The position numbers and the translations under genes were made by a program. Positions 1 through 7,531 of a stretch of 42,709 nucleotides of DNA are shown here, one piece after another. The first letter of the stretch is position 1. Every line of letters begins with the position of its first letter. The stretch comes from Gluconobacter cerinus (lineage in GTDB: Bacteria; Pseudomonadota; Alphaproteobacteria; Acetobacterales; Acetobacteraceae). Location: the NCBI RefSeq assembly GCF_002723935.1, contig NZ_BEWM01000010.1, forward strand, positions 1 to 42,709. The letters run 5' to 3'. The notes below the pieces were generated by a model. It did not search any database, was not told the DNA's origin, and saw nothing but the letters and a program-made list of their open reading frames with translations.

Positions 1-71
1 AACTATCGCTGCTCGAAAGACAAAATATAAGGTCCCCTGTTCGCTCACCGACCACAATCAAAGCAAGGGCA

Positions 72-1271
72 TTAGACTTGGGTACCTGAGCCTGGAATTA
101 TAGGATCTTCTGCAAAGGGTCGGTTCAGGATGCCAAGCACTTCATCTGCAACGTAAATTCGATTGCGGGCATAGCCAGTTCGCTCTCTCAGGATCCCAGC
201 CTGGCAAAGCTGGCTAATTGCCGTGTGAGCAGCGGGTGGCGTAATCGACAGCAAAGTTCCCAGCCGTGGAGCCGTCAGAACCGGATAATCCCTAAGGATA
301 TCAAGCGCTCGTAGCGCTGCTGATCCCTTTCGGAACGAACGACGAGTCAACCATGCAGCATTCAGGGTTCTGAGAGCTTCACGGGTGATGCGTAACTCCT
401 GAACCGTTTGAACAATGGCATTCGACACAAAGCCGATCAGAGGAAGCCAGTTTAGTTTCTGCTGGGCTTGTTTGAGAGCTGCATAATAAGCCTGTTTGTG
501 GAGCTCTATATACGGTGAGAGATAGAGCGGAATGTGTTTCTCAGCTGCCATCATCAGGGGCAGCAGGAGCCGACCCACGCGACCATTCCCGTCTCGGAAC
601 GGATGAACAGCCTCGAAATGAGCATGGGCTAACGCCATCCGGGTAATCAAGGACTGGGTCATCATCTGCATCCCGTCTTCCCGCATATAATCCAGGGTCT
701 CTTCCAGCAAATGAGGGACTTCAGCCGGTGGTGGAGGATTATAGACGGAATAGGCAATGTGCCCATTGCCGCCGATCCATACGACCTCCTGCCGGAAGTC
801 TCCCGGAGTATCTCGGTAGGACGCATCATGGCCGAGTACACTACGATGCAGGTTCTGGATCAGATCGACCTGAAAGATTTGACGGCCCTTAGTGAGAGCC
901 GATGGCACGAACCGCTCCAGAGCCAGCGCGTAATCCCGAACCTGTCTAACCGCCTGCCCTCCCTGATCGTCATCTTCGTCAGCGATAAGAAGTTCATCGA
1001 GGGTGCTATGGGTTCCTTCCATCGCCGAACTGCTGACGGCTTCACGGCGGCTGAGAATACGACTGATCTGATAAGGATCTGGAAGAGAGCGCGCAATCTC
1101 ATCAGCCTGTCCCAATGCCAGCTGGGCCTGGGAATGCAGCGCTGTGATTTCTTCAAGAGGAATTCCTTCCTCCGGAAGAGGGAGAGGAAGAACACCATAG
1201 TGATGCTCATAAGGGACTGGAAGACGGACCAGACGCTCACGGACACCACCGGATAATTCCGTTCGCTTCAT
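72..1271 (-). CDS. Fic family protein (probable AMP transferase) with C-terminal winged helix
   Basis: The protein has 399 residues. Residues 223-234 match the Fic active-site motif HPFxxGNGRxGR exactly (catalytic His223), so the enzyme probably transfers AMP from ATP to hydroxyl side chains of target proteins. Residues 81-86 (SSAMEG) match the inhibitory motif [S/T]xxxE[G/N], placed N-terminal to the Fic core as in class II Fic proteins, so the enzyme is probably self-inhibited. The last 80 residues or so read as a winged helix-turn-helix (LSITPPAAHTAISQLCQAG), the usual layout of the Fic/DUF4172-type proteins. It is transcribed away from the neighbouring IS3 element, whose left end lies 72 bp upstream of the ATG, so its promoter may have been altered by the insertion. 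The target is unknown. Confidence 0.93.
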   Translation of the reverse strand: MKRTELSGGVRERLVRLPVPYEHHYGVLPLPLPEEGIPLEEITALHSQAQLALGQADEIARSLPDPYQISRILSRREAVSSSAMEGTHSTLDELLIADEDDDQGGQAVRQVRDYALALERFVPSALTKGRQIFQVDLIQNLHRSVLGHDASYRDTPGDFRQEVVWIGGNGHIAYSVYNPPPPAEVPHLLEETLDYMREDGMQMMTQSLITRMALAHAHFEAVHPFRDGNGRVGRLLLPLMMAAEKHIPLYLSPYIELHKQAYYAALKQAQQKLNWLPLIGFVSNAIVQTVQELRITREALRTLNAAWLTRRSFRKGSAALRALDILRDYPVLTAPRLGTLLSITPPAAHTAISQLCQAGILRERTGYARNRIYVADEVLGILNRPFAEDPIIPGSGTQV

Positions 1272-1343
1272 GCCCAGAAACCTTTATCAAAGAACTTGAA
1301 AAGATAATCTTATTAAAGGTTATAACAGAAAACTTTCAATAAT

Positions 1344-1371
1344 TGGACGTGTCACGGTTTAGTTCCGGACC
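1344..1371 (+). repeat. Left terminal inverted repeat of the IS3 element
   Basis: It begins TGGACGTGTCACGGTTTAGT and matches the reverse complement of 2557-2584 at 26 of 28 positions, with mismatches at the 11th and 21st base. Confidence 0.93.
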
Positions 1372-1382
1372 ATGGGTATTTG

Positions 1383-2240
1383 TTAAGCGACGTTGCGCTC
1401 ATGATCCAGAGGACTTTTCCACTGGAGTGCGGAATGCCGCCTCTGCGCGTTGTAGAAATTGTTGATGTAAAGAGTGATGGCCTGCTCGACCTCCTGACGT
1501 GTGCTCCAGGCCTGTCGCCACATGAGTTCTGCTTTCAGGGTTTTGAAGAAGCTTTCTGTCACTGCATTATCCCAGCAGTTTCCCTTTCTGCTCATGGACA
1601 CGAGAAAGCCATGAGCAGAAAGGAGCTGACGGTAAGCCTCTGAACAATACTGACTGCCACGATCAGCATGATGGATGCAGCCTGGTGGTGGCTGACGCAA
1701 GGCAATAGCGCGTTGTAACGCTGTAGTGGCAAGATCTGCGGTCATACGGACATCAAGGTTCCAGCCGATGACTCTTCGTGAGAAGAGGTCCAGCACCACA
1801 ACCAGGTAAACCCAGCCTTCCCGCGTCCAGATGTATGTGATGTCCGCTGTTCATTTCTGGTTAAGCGATGTTGCGGAGAAGTCCTGTCCCAGAAGGTTGG
1901 GTTCAATGGCATGACTGTGAGCGCTCTTCGTGGTTACTTTAAAGCGCTGCGTTCGGACAACCCGGATGTCATTCTCCCGCATCAGCCGTCCCACACGGCG
2001 ATGTCCGGCAGAAAAGCCACGAGCTCTGAGTTCCTCTGTCATGCGGGGACGTCCGTAGCTTCGCCTGCTCTGCGCGTGAATGGTGCGGATATGGACCATC
2101 AGAGCATCATCCTGTCTTCTGCGGGCACAGACCGGACGACGTCGCCAGGCTCTCAAACCTCGGTCGCTGACACCAAACAGCCGACAGACCCGTTCACGGG
2201 AAAGCGGACCGTGATATCGCGCAATGAACGCAAACCTCAC
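1383..2240 (-). pseudogene. IS3-family transposase OrfB, interrupted by an in-frame TGA
   Basis: Two stretches in the same minus-strand frame, 2240-1851 and 1850-1383, together make a normal OrfB. The first has the HTH_21 linker region (RSYGRPRMTEEL). The second has the rve integrase core with DRGSQY and the DDE glutamate in NAVTESFFKTL. They are separated by a single TGA at 1853-1851, where the family has tryptophan just before TADITYIW (TGG to TGA). The first catalytic Asp (TAD) lies directly after the stop, so the truncated product has no catalytic domain. No other damage was seen, which points to a recent point mutation. Confidence 0.9.
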
Positions 2241-2521
2241 GATCTTTGGTTCGCGAAGAACTGTGTCGCCTTTTTTAGCAGTTCCCTCTCCTCCTTCAGC
2301 AGAAGGTTCTCACGACGTAATCTCTCATTCTCACGTAATAACGCCGTATGATCCGTTGTGTCAGCAACGACAGTGTCGTGCTTCTGGGCATCACGGATCC
2401 ATGTCTTCAACGTCGAAGACCCAATACCCAGATCCTGAGCAATACGCTCACGCGACAGACCGCTGCTCAGAGCTAAACGCACCGCCTCGTGTCTGAACTC
2501 AGCCTTGTAAACTCGTCCCAT
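2237..2521 (-). CDS. IS3-family transposase OrfA
   Basis: The 94-residue protein has the IS3 OrfA layout: an N-terminal helix-turn-helix (residues 5-40, with LSRERIAQDLGIGSSTLKTW) followed by a leucine-zipper-like coiled coil (LRENERLRRENLLLKEERELL). It binds the terminal repeats and, through -1 frameshifting, forms the N-terminus of the OrfAB fusion transposase. Its 3' end overlaps the open part of orfB. It appears intact. Confidence 0.93.
   Translation of the reverse strand: MGRVYKAEFRHEAVRLALSSGLSRERIAQDLGIGSSTLKTWIRDAQKHDTVVADTTDHTALLRENERLRRENLLLKEERELLKKATQFFANQRS
2270..2276 (-). other. Programmed -1 frameshift site between orfA and orfB
   Basis: On the minus strand the heptamer is A-AAA-AAG within the OrfA codons CTA AAA AAG. 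A slip of -1 here continues into GGC GAC ACA GTT and joins the frame of OrfB (RFAFIARYHGPLSRE). This is the canonical slippery sequence of IS3 elements. Confidence 0.8.
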
Positions 2522-3653
2522 TCCAATTTTCCTTTACAACCACTTTCGGTCTTAAAGGTCCGGCACTAAACCGCGACACGTCCATCTTGTGGCCGGTCCC
2601 GGAAACGTCCGGTCGTTCCTTGGGGGCCTCGGGCTCTGCGGGTCCGGTCGCGTGGCTTTGCGTGAAGGCAACAGAAGGACGGCAGCGTTCTTCCACGATC
2701 TTCAGGGTGCGGGGATTGAGGCCGTACCCCATGACTTCACCCTCCTGTGTCGCCATCCAGGTGCCCATGGTGATGAAGCCCTCGGGCGCACGAACATATC
2801 CGTACTCGTCCGAGACCAGGACAATGGAGTTTTCGGGCCGCTCATTGTCCAGCCAGTCCTGCTGTGCTGCGGCGTAAGCTGTGGCATCAAGCGTGTAGCG
2901 GCTGTCTGTCCCGGGTTCTGCAAACAGATCCTCCATCCAGACGATGTTGTGCTTACGGGTAAGATCATCCCCGAAACGGGCGTTGCGGGCGTACCATTCT
3001 TTCTGTTCGAGGTTCCGGGCAAGCGCGCCCCAGGCCACGGTATCCTCCGGATCTTCGGCCTTCACGCGATACTCGGCCGGATCCTCGTCGTCTTCCACGC
3101 TCTCGGAAAACATTTCCGCCCATGCGTCACGCTGCTCGTCCAGAGAGGCCTGCGCGATGACCTTGCGCTGCCGCTCATCAGGCCCTCGGCCGAGAGCGAT
3201 GGCATCCAGAATGGGCGGGTGCAGCTTCGCCAGAAGGCTGAGACGCTTGAGATAGCTCGGCGTGACCATCAGGGCGGCGCAGACCTGCGGATCTGTATAG
3301 CCAAGCTGCTCGCGCAGACGGGTGACGCTGTTCCACTGCTCTGGCTCCGTCATGTCCAGACGCACGAAGTTCTCACTGACGGCGGCCAGGGCATCAAGGT
3401 CTTCGCTCTGGTCTCCGACATAAACGTCGATCTCTGTCAGACCGGCATAGATGGCGCCTTCTGTCCGACGGTGACCTGCCACGATCATCAGGCGTCCGTC
3501 TTCCAGTTCCCGGACGGCCGGAGGATGGAGGATACCAATCGCCTTGATATTCAGGGCGAGTTTGCGCAGTTCTTCAAGACTTCCGATGGAAGAGCGCGGA
3601 TTGTTCGGGTTGGACACAAGGGTTCTCGGATCAACACGGCGAAGCTCGGCCAT
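2499..3653 (-). CDS. ParB/RepB/Spo0J-type protein, 3' end replaced by IS3 sequence
   Basis: The N-terminal 100 residues read as a ParB/sulfiredoxin-like nuclease domain (PNNPRSS near residue 20 and a GHRR motif near residue 60). A ParB-type helix-turn-helix follows (LGYTDPQVCAALMVTPSYLKRL), then a charged region. Such proteins bind DNA and act in plasmid or chromosome segregation, or as plasmid-borne accessory nucleases. The native frame runs only to about 2585; the last 27 or so residues (from about MDVSRFSAGPLRP) are translated from the IS end, so the natural C-terminus is lost. The start at 3653 is supported by a purine-rich AGAAAGAG upstream. It may still make a truncated DNA-binding protein. 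Confidence 0.78.
   Translation of the reverse strand: MAELRRVDPRTLVSNPNNPRSSIGSLEELRKLALNIKAIGILHPPAVRELEDGRLMIVAGHRRTEGAIYAGLTEIDVYVGDQSEDLDALAAVSENFVRLDMTEPEQWNSVTRLREQLGYTDPQVCAALMVTPSYLKRLSLLAKLHPPILDAIALGRGPDERQRKVIAQASLDEQRDAWAEMFSESVEDDEDPAEYRVKAEDPEDTVAWGALARNLEQKEWYARNARFGDDLTRKHNIVWMEDLFAEPGTDSRYTLDATAYAAAQQDWLDNERPENSIVLVSDEYGYVRAPEGFITMGTWMATQEGEVMGYGLNPRTLKIVEERCRPSVAFTQSHATGPAEPEAPKERPDVSGTGHKMDVSRFSAGPLRPKVVVKENWNGTSLQG
2557..2584 (-). repeat. Right terminal inverted repeat of the IS3 element
   Basis: Read on the minus strand it begins TGGACGTGTCGCGGTTTAGT. It is the orfA-proximal end and also encodes part of the foreign tail of the truncated ParB-like protein. Confidence 0.93.
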
Positions 3654-3692
3654 GGAACGCTCTTTCTATGATTTTTCAGATGTCCCTCCCGC

Positions 3693-3769
3693 GTCACGGG
3701 CCAGCCAGCCGCGCAAGGCCGCGCGAAGCGCGCCCGGCCTGAGCCTTGCGCGGTTGGCTGGTTCGTGAC
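3693..3769. repeat. 77-nt near-perfect inverted repeat upstream of the ParB-like gene
   Basis: Arms 3701-3719 (CCAGCCAGCCGCGCAAGGC) and 3743-3761 pair with a single mismatch. Beyond a two-base internal mismatch the pairing continues with GTCACG (3693-3698) against CGTGAC (3764-3769). The loop holds a further small GCGC-GAA-GCGC hairpin. It lies 40 nt upstream of the ParB-like start codon, between divergent genes. It could be a partition or replication site, a bidirectional terminator or a folded leader; the sequence does not decide which. Confidence 0.75.
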
Positions 3770-3874
3770 AGCCCCGCCCTTCCTTCTTGTCCTTCGCCTT
3801 TTCGAAGTGTTCTTCCTTCAGAAATTGCATCAAATCTGTGAATGCTGTATTTTATGTAAATAAAGGAGAACGCT

Positions 3875-4129
3875 ATGCGCACATTCTCGACAAGCGATTT
3901 GTCCCGGAAATCCGGAGACATCATCGCCAGTGCCCTGCAAGGGCCAATTTCAATTAATCAGCGCGGCAAACCACGGTTGGTTATGCTGAGTGTCGAACAA
4001 TACGAGGCATTGGTGGGAAACGCACCAGAGCGTACTGCCGGTGCCACTACGGAAATGCCTCAGGATCTGGTGCACGACGTAGCAAATGCGATTGACGGGT
4101 ACCTGTTGGAAACCCGCACAGAACCATGA
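3875..4129 (+). CDS. Phd/YefM-type antitoxin
   Basis: This 84-residue protein has the Phd/YefM N-terminal DNA-binding fold: FSTSDLSRKSGDIIASAL, then a beta strand with ISINQRGKPRLVMLS and the helix VEQYEALVG. The C-terminal 35 residues are charged and likely bind and neutralise the partner toxin. AAGGAG lies just before the ATG. Its last codons overlap the next gene (ATGA), the usual arrangement for translational coupling in type II toxin-antitoxin operons. The AT-rich TTTATGTAAATAAA directly upstream is a near palindrome and a plausible autoregulatory site. Confidence 0.88.
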   Translation: MRTFSTSDLSRKSGDIIASALQGPISINQRGKPRLVMLSVEQYEALVGNAPERTAGATTEMPQDLVHDVANAIDGYLLETRTEP

Positions 4130-4539
4130 GTCAGACTTTTCGGCCCGGGATGGTACTGCGATACCCCTATCTCTGGCATTGGCAGAGCGGAAATGGCGAA
4201 ACAGAAGGACGCAAAGATCGTCCAACAGCAGTTGCCGCAGTCTTTGTGGGACGTGATGATCGTCAGTACGTTCTTCTCCTTCCCCTGACGACGAAACAAC
4301 CCTCTGGGCCACGCATTGCAGTCGAGGTCCCGGCAACCGAGAAAAAGCGGGCAGGCCTTGATCAGGAACTGCGCCAATGGATCCTGTTGGACGAATACAA
4401 CCTGGATCCGACCGCTACCTCGTATTACTTGCAGCACACGTCATCGCTTGGTCAGTTCAGTGACGCGTTCATGCGTCCCGTACTGGCACAATTCCGCGAC
4501 CTCTTACCTACGGCACGACGCATTTCTCGCTATCCTTGA
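4126..4539 (+). CDS. Putative PemK/MazF-like toxin of the TA pair
   Basis: This 137-residue protein starts with the ATG that overlaps the antitoxin stop. The N-terminal part has the features of a PemK/MazF-like fold: a GMVLRYPYLW strand, then RKDRPTAVAAVFV, where the conserved Arg-Pro after the first loop resembles the K-x-RP motif, and a VLLLPLTT strand near residue 50. Family members are usually sequence-specific endoribonucleases. The similarity is partial, so the call relies equally on the coupling to a Phd-type antitoxin. Phd usually pairs with Doc or YoeB; exchange of partners between families is known. Confidence 0.68.
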   Translation: MSQTFRPGMVLRYPYLWHWQSGNGETEGRKDRPTAVAAVFVGRDDRQYVLLLPLTTKQPSGPRIAVEVPATEKKRAGLDQELRQWILLDEYNLDPTATSYYLQHTSSLGQFSDAFMRPVLAQFRDLLPTARRISRYP

Positions 4540-4716
4540 GACAAGCCGATCACGCCTACTTTCCCGACGCTCAAGATCTCTGGCGTCCGTCTTAGAAGCG
4601 GATTTTTACTGACTCCCCTCACCACGGAAGACTGCCTCTAACTCACCTGCGACGTAACGTGGAAGGCCTGTTCTGATTCAGTCCTAAGAGGGAGGATTGG
4701 AAAGGGCTGGTCCTCG

Positions 4717-5619
4717 GTGTGGGAAATGGGCATTCTGTCTCGTATGCGACATGCTCTTCCTGCCTTATTGCTCGTATTGCCGTTGGGGGGCGCTCTTGCC
4801 GCAGTGCCCTCGCCTGCCGAGATCGTGGATCATGCTCCGGATAGTGCATGGCGGACAGTCCCGTCCGAACAGTTGTTGCTTATGAAGACGAACGATGGGC
4901 GGCGGATCGTGATCGAACTCGCTCCGCAATTTGCGCCTGTGCACGTCGCTAATATCGTGCGTCTTGCGCAAAGCCGGGCCTGGGACGGCGGAGCGATCAT
5001 GCGTGTGCAGGATAATTACGTCGTCCAATGGAGCGTCAGGGACGAAAAAGCATCTTTACCCACGCATTTCGTCGCGCATCCGCCTGCTGAATACGATCGC
5101 CCGCTCGAGGGGCTCACATATCGTTCTCTCGGCTATGCCGATCCTTATGCCGCGCAGGTCGGGTTTGCGGATGGGTGGCCCGTTGGCGGCGATGGAACGA
5201 GCGTGTGGCCAGCGCAGTGCTACGGGACTATCGGTGTGGCGCGGAATATGCCGCCGGATACAGGAAACGGACAGGAACTTTATGTGGTCAACGGTGAGGC
5301 GCCCCGCCAACTCGACCGAAACCTCGCGGTCGTCGGCCGTGTATTGGTTGGGATAGAGCAACTGGGTGCGTTACCGCGTGGCACGGGTCCGCTTGGGTTT
5401 TATACCGATGTGCTGCAGAACGTCGGTATTCAAAGCGTTGTACTTGCTTCGGACTTGCCGGTCTCCGAGCGCCCAAAGGTTCAGACAATGCGCGTCGAGA
5501 GTGCGACATTCGCGACGTATCTTGCTACGCGCGCCGCTAGGAGTGACCCGTTCTTTGTTCATCCCGCCCATGGCGTCGCACTCTGCAATGTCCCGGTGCC
5601 AGCACGCGAGGTGCTGTAG
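4717..5619 (+). CDS. Exported cyclophilin-type peptidyl-prolyl isomerase
   Basis: The protein has a signal peptide (RMRHALPALLLVLPLGGALA) followed by a cyclophilin-like domain. The strand LLLMKTNDGRRIVIELAPQFAP and helix HVANIVRLAQS match the start of the fold, and WDGGAIMRVQDNYVVQWS corresponds to the usual FHRVI...QGGD segment. The cyclophilin FxRxxxxFMxQGG signature is degenerate (MRVQDNYVVQWS), and large insertions bring the length to 300 residues, so it is a divergent periplasmic member and may not be a fast isomerase. The longest frame starts with GTG at 4717; ATG codons at 4726 and 4744 are equally possible and keep the signal peptide. Confidence 0.8.
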   Translation: MWEMGILSRMRHALPALLLVLPLGGALAAVPSPAEIVDHAPDSAWRTVPSEQLLLMKTNDGRRIVIELAPQFAPVHVANIVRLAQSRAWDGGAIMRVQDNYVVQWSVRDEKASLPTHFVAHPPAEYDRPLEGLTYRSLGYADPYAAQVGFADGWPVGGDGTSVWPAQCYGTIGVARNMPPDTGNGQELYVVNGEAPRQLDRNLAVVGRVLVGIEQLGALPRGTGPLGFYTDVLQNVGIQSVVLASDLPVSERPKVQTMRVESATFATYLATRAARSDPFFVHPAHGVALCNVPVPAREVL

Positions 5620-5998
5620 CCTTTAGAGGAGTGCGGTTCGTGATTGATCGGTCCCATCAGGCCTGATGCTCTGACATTACCTAATATCCCGAGCCGGGCT
5701 TACCGCAAGGATTGTCCACTATAACGCAGAATGTCCGTATTCGGCACTGGCTGGACGCATGCCCGAAGAGTCGTATCATGATACGACCACTCAATTTGAG
5801 CAGAAATAATACAGTTCTGACGATTGAAAGAGAGCCTTCCGTCGCGGTGGAAATGTTTTCCAACGACCCGTCTTCTCTCGTTTCCATTTGCGAGTAAACT
5901 CTTCTGCGAAGATGATCTTGTGAAGTTTTTTCAGCATTGCCACATTATCAAGAGAACAGCCTCGTGTGGCATTTCTGGTATAGGATGATCGGATCATA
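5620..5998. other. Intergenic region with no recognisable gene
   Basis: About 380 bp separate the cyclophilin and methyltransferase genes. Short open frames exist on both strands but none resembles a known protein or has a convincing ribosome binding site. The only clear structure is the palindrome at 5770-5787. It may be decayed DNA. Confidence 0.5.
5770..5787. promoter_or_regulatory. Perfect 18-bp palindrome (possible operator)
   Basis: GTCGTATCATGATACGAC is its own reverse complement. It lies about 210 bp upstream of the methyltransferase-like gene in otherwise featureless DNA. Dimeric repressors bind sites of this shape, but no partner can be named. Confidence 0.4.
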
Positions 5999-6754
5999 AT
6001 GATGCGTAAAGCAGTTTCAGCCGCCGTCATCACGCTTCTGGCGTCTTCCGTAGCTTATGCAGCGCCTTTAGCTGATTATATTTCGTCTGCAATGAATGCT
6101 CCAATTCGTCAGGGCGACAGAGCGGATGATACCCGTCGGCACGGAGCTGAGATTACTGCACTGGCTGAGATCAAGCCAGGCGAGCATGTTGCTGATTTTC
6201 TGCCGGGCGGTGGTTATTGGACCCGTATTTTCTCTGGTATTGTTGGCCCTAACGGTAAGGTGCTGGACATCTGGCCAGCGGGCATGGTCGCTCCGAGATC
6301 AAAGGGCGAAATCCGCATGAAAGCGCTTGCCGGGGCACCAGGGACAGAAAACGTAGCGGCTGTCCCAGATGATCTTTCTCATCTCACCTTGCCAGCCCCC
6401 GTGGACGTATTCTTCACGTCCCAGAACCTTCATGATCTACCAACCCCATTTTTGGGCAACGTGGATATCACCGCATTCAGCAACCAGGTTTTCGATCTTC
6501 TAAAACCTGGTGGCCGCTTTGTTGTCATTGATCACGTGGCCGCCCCAGGGACAGGCCTCAGTGAGACGAACACTTTGCACCGTATTGATCCGGAAGTCGC
6601 CAAAAAAGCCATTCTGAATGCGGGATTTACTTTGAAAGCTGAAAGCAAATTACTGTCGAATCCTGATGATGATCATCACCTCAAAGTTTTTGATCCTGCC
6701 ATTCGAGGAAAGACCGACCAGTTCATCTTCGTATTTATCAAGCCGGAACGTTAA
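5999..6754 (+). CDS. Exported class I SAM-dependent methyltransferase-like protein
   Basis: Residues 1-22 form a signal peptide ending in AYA-A. The rest has a Rossmann methyltransferase pattern: HVADFLPGGGYWTRIFS in place of motif I (GGG retained, but the acidic/glycine pattern is altered), KVLDIWPAG as strand 2, VDVFFTSQNLHDL in the motif IV region and LKPGGRFVVIDHV as post-motif III. It belongs to a group of predicted periplasmic methyltransferase-like proteins of unknown substrate found in proteobacteria. Because SAM is cytoplasmic, an exported enzyme is odd; it may bind another ligand. It is a single-gene unit followed by a long hairpin. Confidence 0.85.
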   Translation: MMRKAVSAAVITLLASSVAYAAPLADYISSAMNAPIRQGDRADDTRRHGAEITALAEIKPGEHVADFLPGGGYWTRIFSGIVGPNGKVLDIWPAGMVAPRSKGEIRMKALAGAPGTENVAAVPDDLSHLTLPAPVDVFFTSQNLHDLPTPFLGNVDITAFSNQVFDLLKPGGRFVVIDHVAAPGTGLSETNTLHRIDPEVAKKAILNAGFTLKAESKLLSNPDDDHHLKVFDPAIRGKTDQFIFVFIKPER

Positions 6755-7058
6755 TTTATCAGAATGAGTCTATTTTTTGTGCCAAAGAAATAGACTCATT
6801 CAAGTGTAAACGTCGGATTTCCTCCTAAACTACCTGTCTGCCCAATGATACAAAAGCAGGCAGGCGGCTATCGCCCGACGTAGTAGGTGATCTTCAGGAG
6901 CGCCCATTTGTATCGTGAAAATCGATTGCACGAATGGCCGCTTTTCCAGTCCTACCGCCCAACTGCCGACATTCCCTTTGCCCCCGTCACTCGGTATCCG
7001 CGAGTATCCAGTTGTTTACGGCTCCAAAGAATTACGCATCAACGCCGACCGTACTTTG
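6755..7058. other. Intergenic region, no gene recognised
   Basis: After the hairpin at 6762-6801 there is only a weak second inverted repeat (CCTGTCTGC 6833-6841 against GCAGGCAGG 6856-6864). No coding frame here looks genuine. Confidence 0.5.
6762..6801 (+). terminator. Terminator-like hairpin after the methyltransferase gene
   Basis: A perfect 14-bp stem (GAATGAGTCTATTT with its complement at 6788-6801) encloses a 12-nt loop, eight bases after the stop codon. A run of T lies in the loop rather than after the stem, so termination efficiency is uncertain. Confidence 0.6.
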
Positions 7059-7457
7059 TCACAGGCTCCCGAAACGGAGACGGGCGGCTTCGGTTACAGG
7101 TGTGAACAAGCTAATGATAGTCCCCTCGGGGTCGCGGAACTGGAGCGTGCGGTTACCCCAAGGCAGCGTCTTAGGTTCGATCACAACGGCCACCTTGCCT
7201 TTCAGACGCTTAAATTCAGCGTCCACGTCCTCGACCCTGAATTCAAGGATGGCCGTGCGATTGGCGCCTGGCTCGGCACTTCCTTCCATGAACAGCGCCA
7301 CTGTCTCGGTACTACCGATCGCAATTCTTGCGCCAGAGGTTACGATTTCGGCAAACTGAGGCGCAAGCCATTCGGCAGAGTGTCCGATCACCAGTTCATA
7401 AAAAGCAACCATCATAGTGATGTCGGCGGCAATGAGACGGGTAGAGGCGAATGTCAT
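7059..7457 (-). CDS. VOC-superfamily (glyoxalase/bleomycin resistance-like) protein
   Basis: From the ATG at 7457 the protein is about 132 residues. It has a single VOC-type unit: strand TRLIAADITMMVAFYELVIG, then the second half with ILEFRVEDVDAEFKRLKG and a terminal FRDPEGTIISLFTPV, the classic end of the fold with a metal-ligand-type Glu. AGGAAC lies just upstream of this ATG; a further ATG at 7505 overlaps the operator and is less likely. It is divergent from a YafY-type regulator, which probably controls it. Family members bind metal and act on small reactive compounds; the substrate is unknown. Confidence 0.88.
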   Translation of the reverse strand: MTFASTRLIAADITMMVAFYELVIGHSAEWLAPQFAEIVTSGARIAIGSTETVALFMEGSAEPGANRTAILEFRVEDVDAEFKRLKGKVAVVIEPKTLPWGNRTLQFRDPEGTIISLFTPVTEAARLRFGSL

Positions 7458-7499
7458 CGGTAAGTTCCTGTGCAGGTTGTGTTCCGCACTTTTTGGCAC

Positions 7500-7531
7500 A
7501 ATCATGCTGACAGCATCCTGTCAGCATGATT
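7500..7531. promoter_or_regulatory. Perfect inverted-repeat operator between VOC and YafY genes
   Basis: AATCATGCTGACAG (7500-7513) and CTGTCAGCATGATT (7518-7531) are perfect complements around a 4-nt spacer. The site sits in the divergent promoter region and covers the regulator's start codon, which suggests autorepression and control of the VOC gene by the adjacent HTH/WYL protein. Confidence 0.7.

Larger units (their letters stand above)
1344..2584 (-). mobile_element. IS3-family insertion sequence, about 1241 bp
   Basis: The element has TG...CA ends, 28-bp terminal inverted repeats differing at two positions, and two overlapping frames in opposite orientation to the numbering: orfA (helix-turn-helix) and orfB (DDE integrase). 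A slippery A-AAA-AAG stretch lies where the frames meet, as expected for programmed -1 frameshifting in this family. There is no direct target repeat: the three bases outside the left end are AAT and outside the right end TCT. The right end lies inside a ParB-like gene whose remainder is not found beyond the left end. Together this suggests a deletion next to the element after insertion, or recombination between two copies. The transposase frame carries a nonsense codon, so this copy is probably immobile on its own. Confidence 0.93.

Noticed and set aside
1319-1326. GTTATAAC near the Fic promoter as a third Zur-like site
   Set aside because: Only the 8-bp core matches the palindrome at 36134; the flanks differ, so it is likely chance.
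1341-2587. Target-site duplication around the IS3 element
   Set aside because: AAT on the left and TCT on the right do not match, so none is claimed.
2589-3671. Long open frame on the plus strand opposite the ParB-like gene
   Set aside because: It is the antisense of a gene with clear ParB motifs, has no recognisable domain and arises from high GC codon use.
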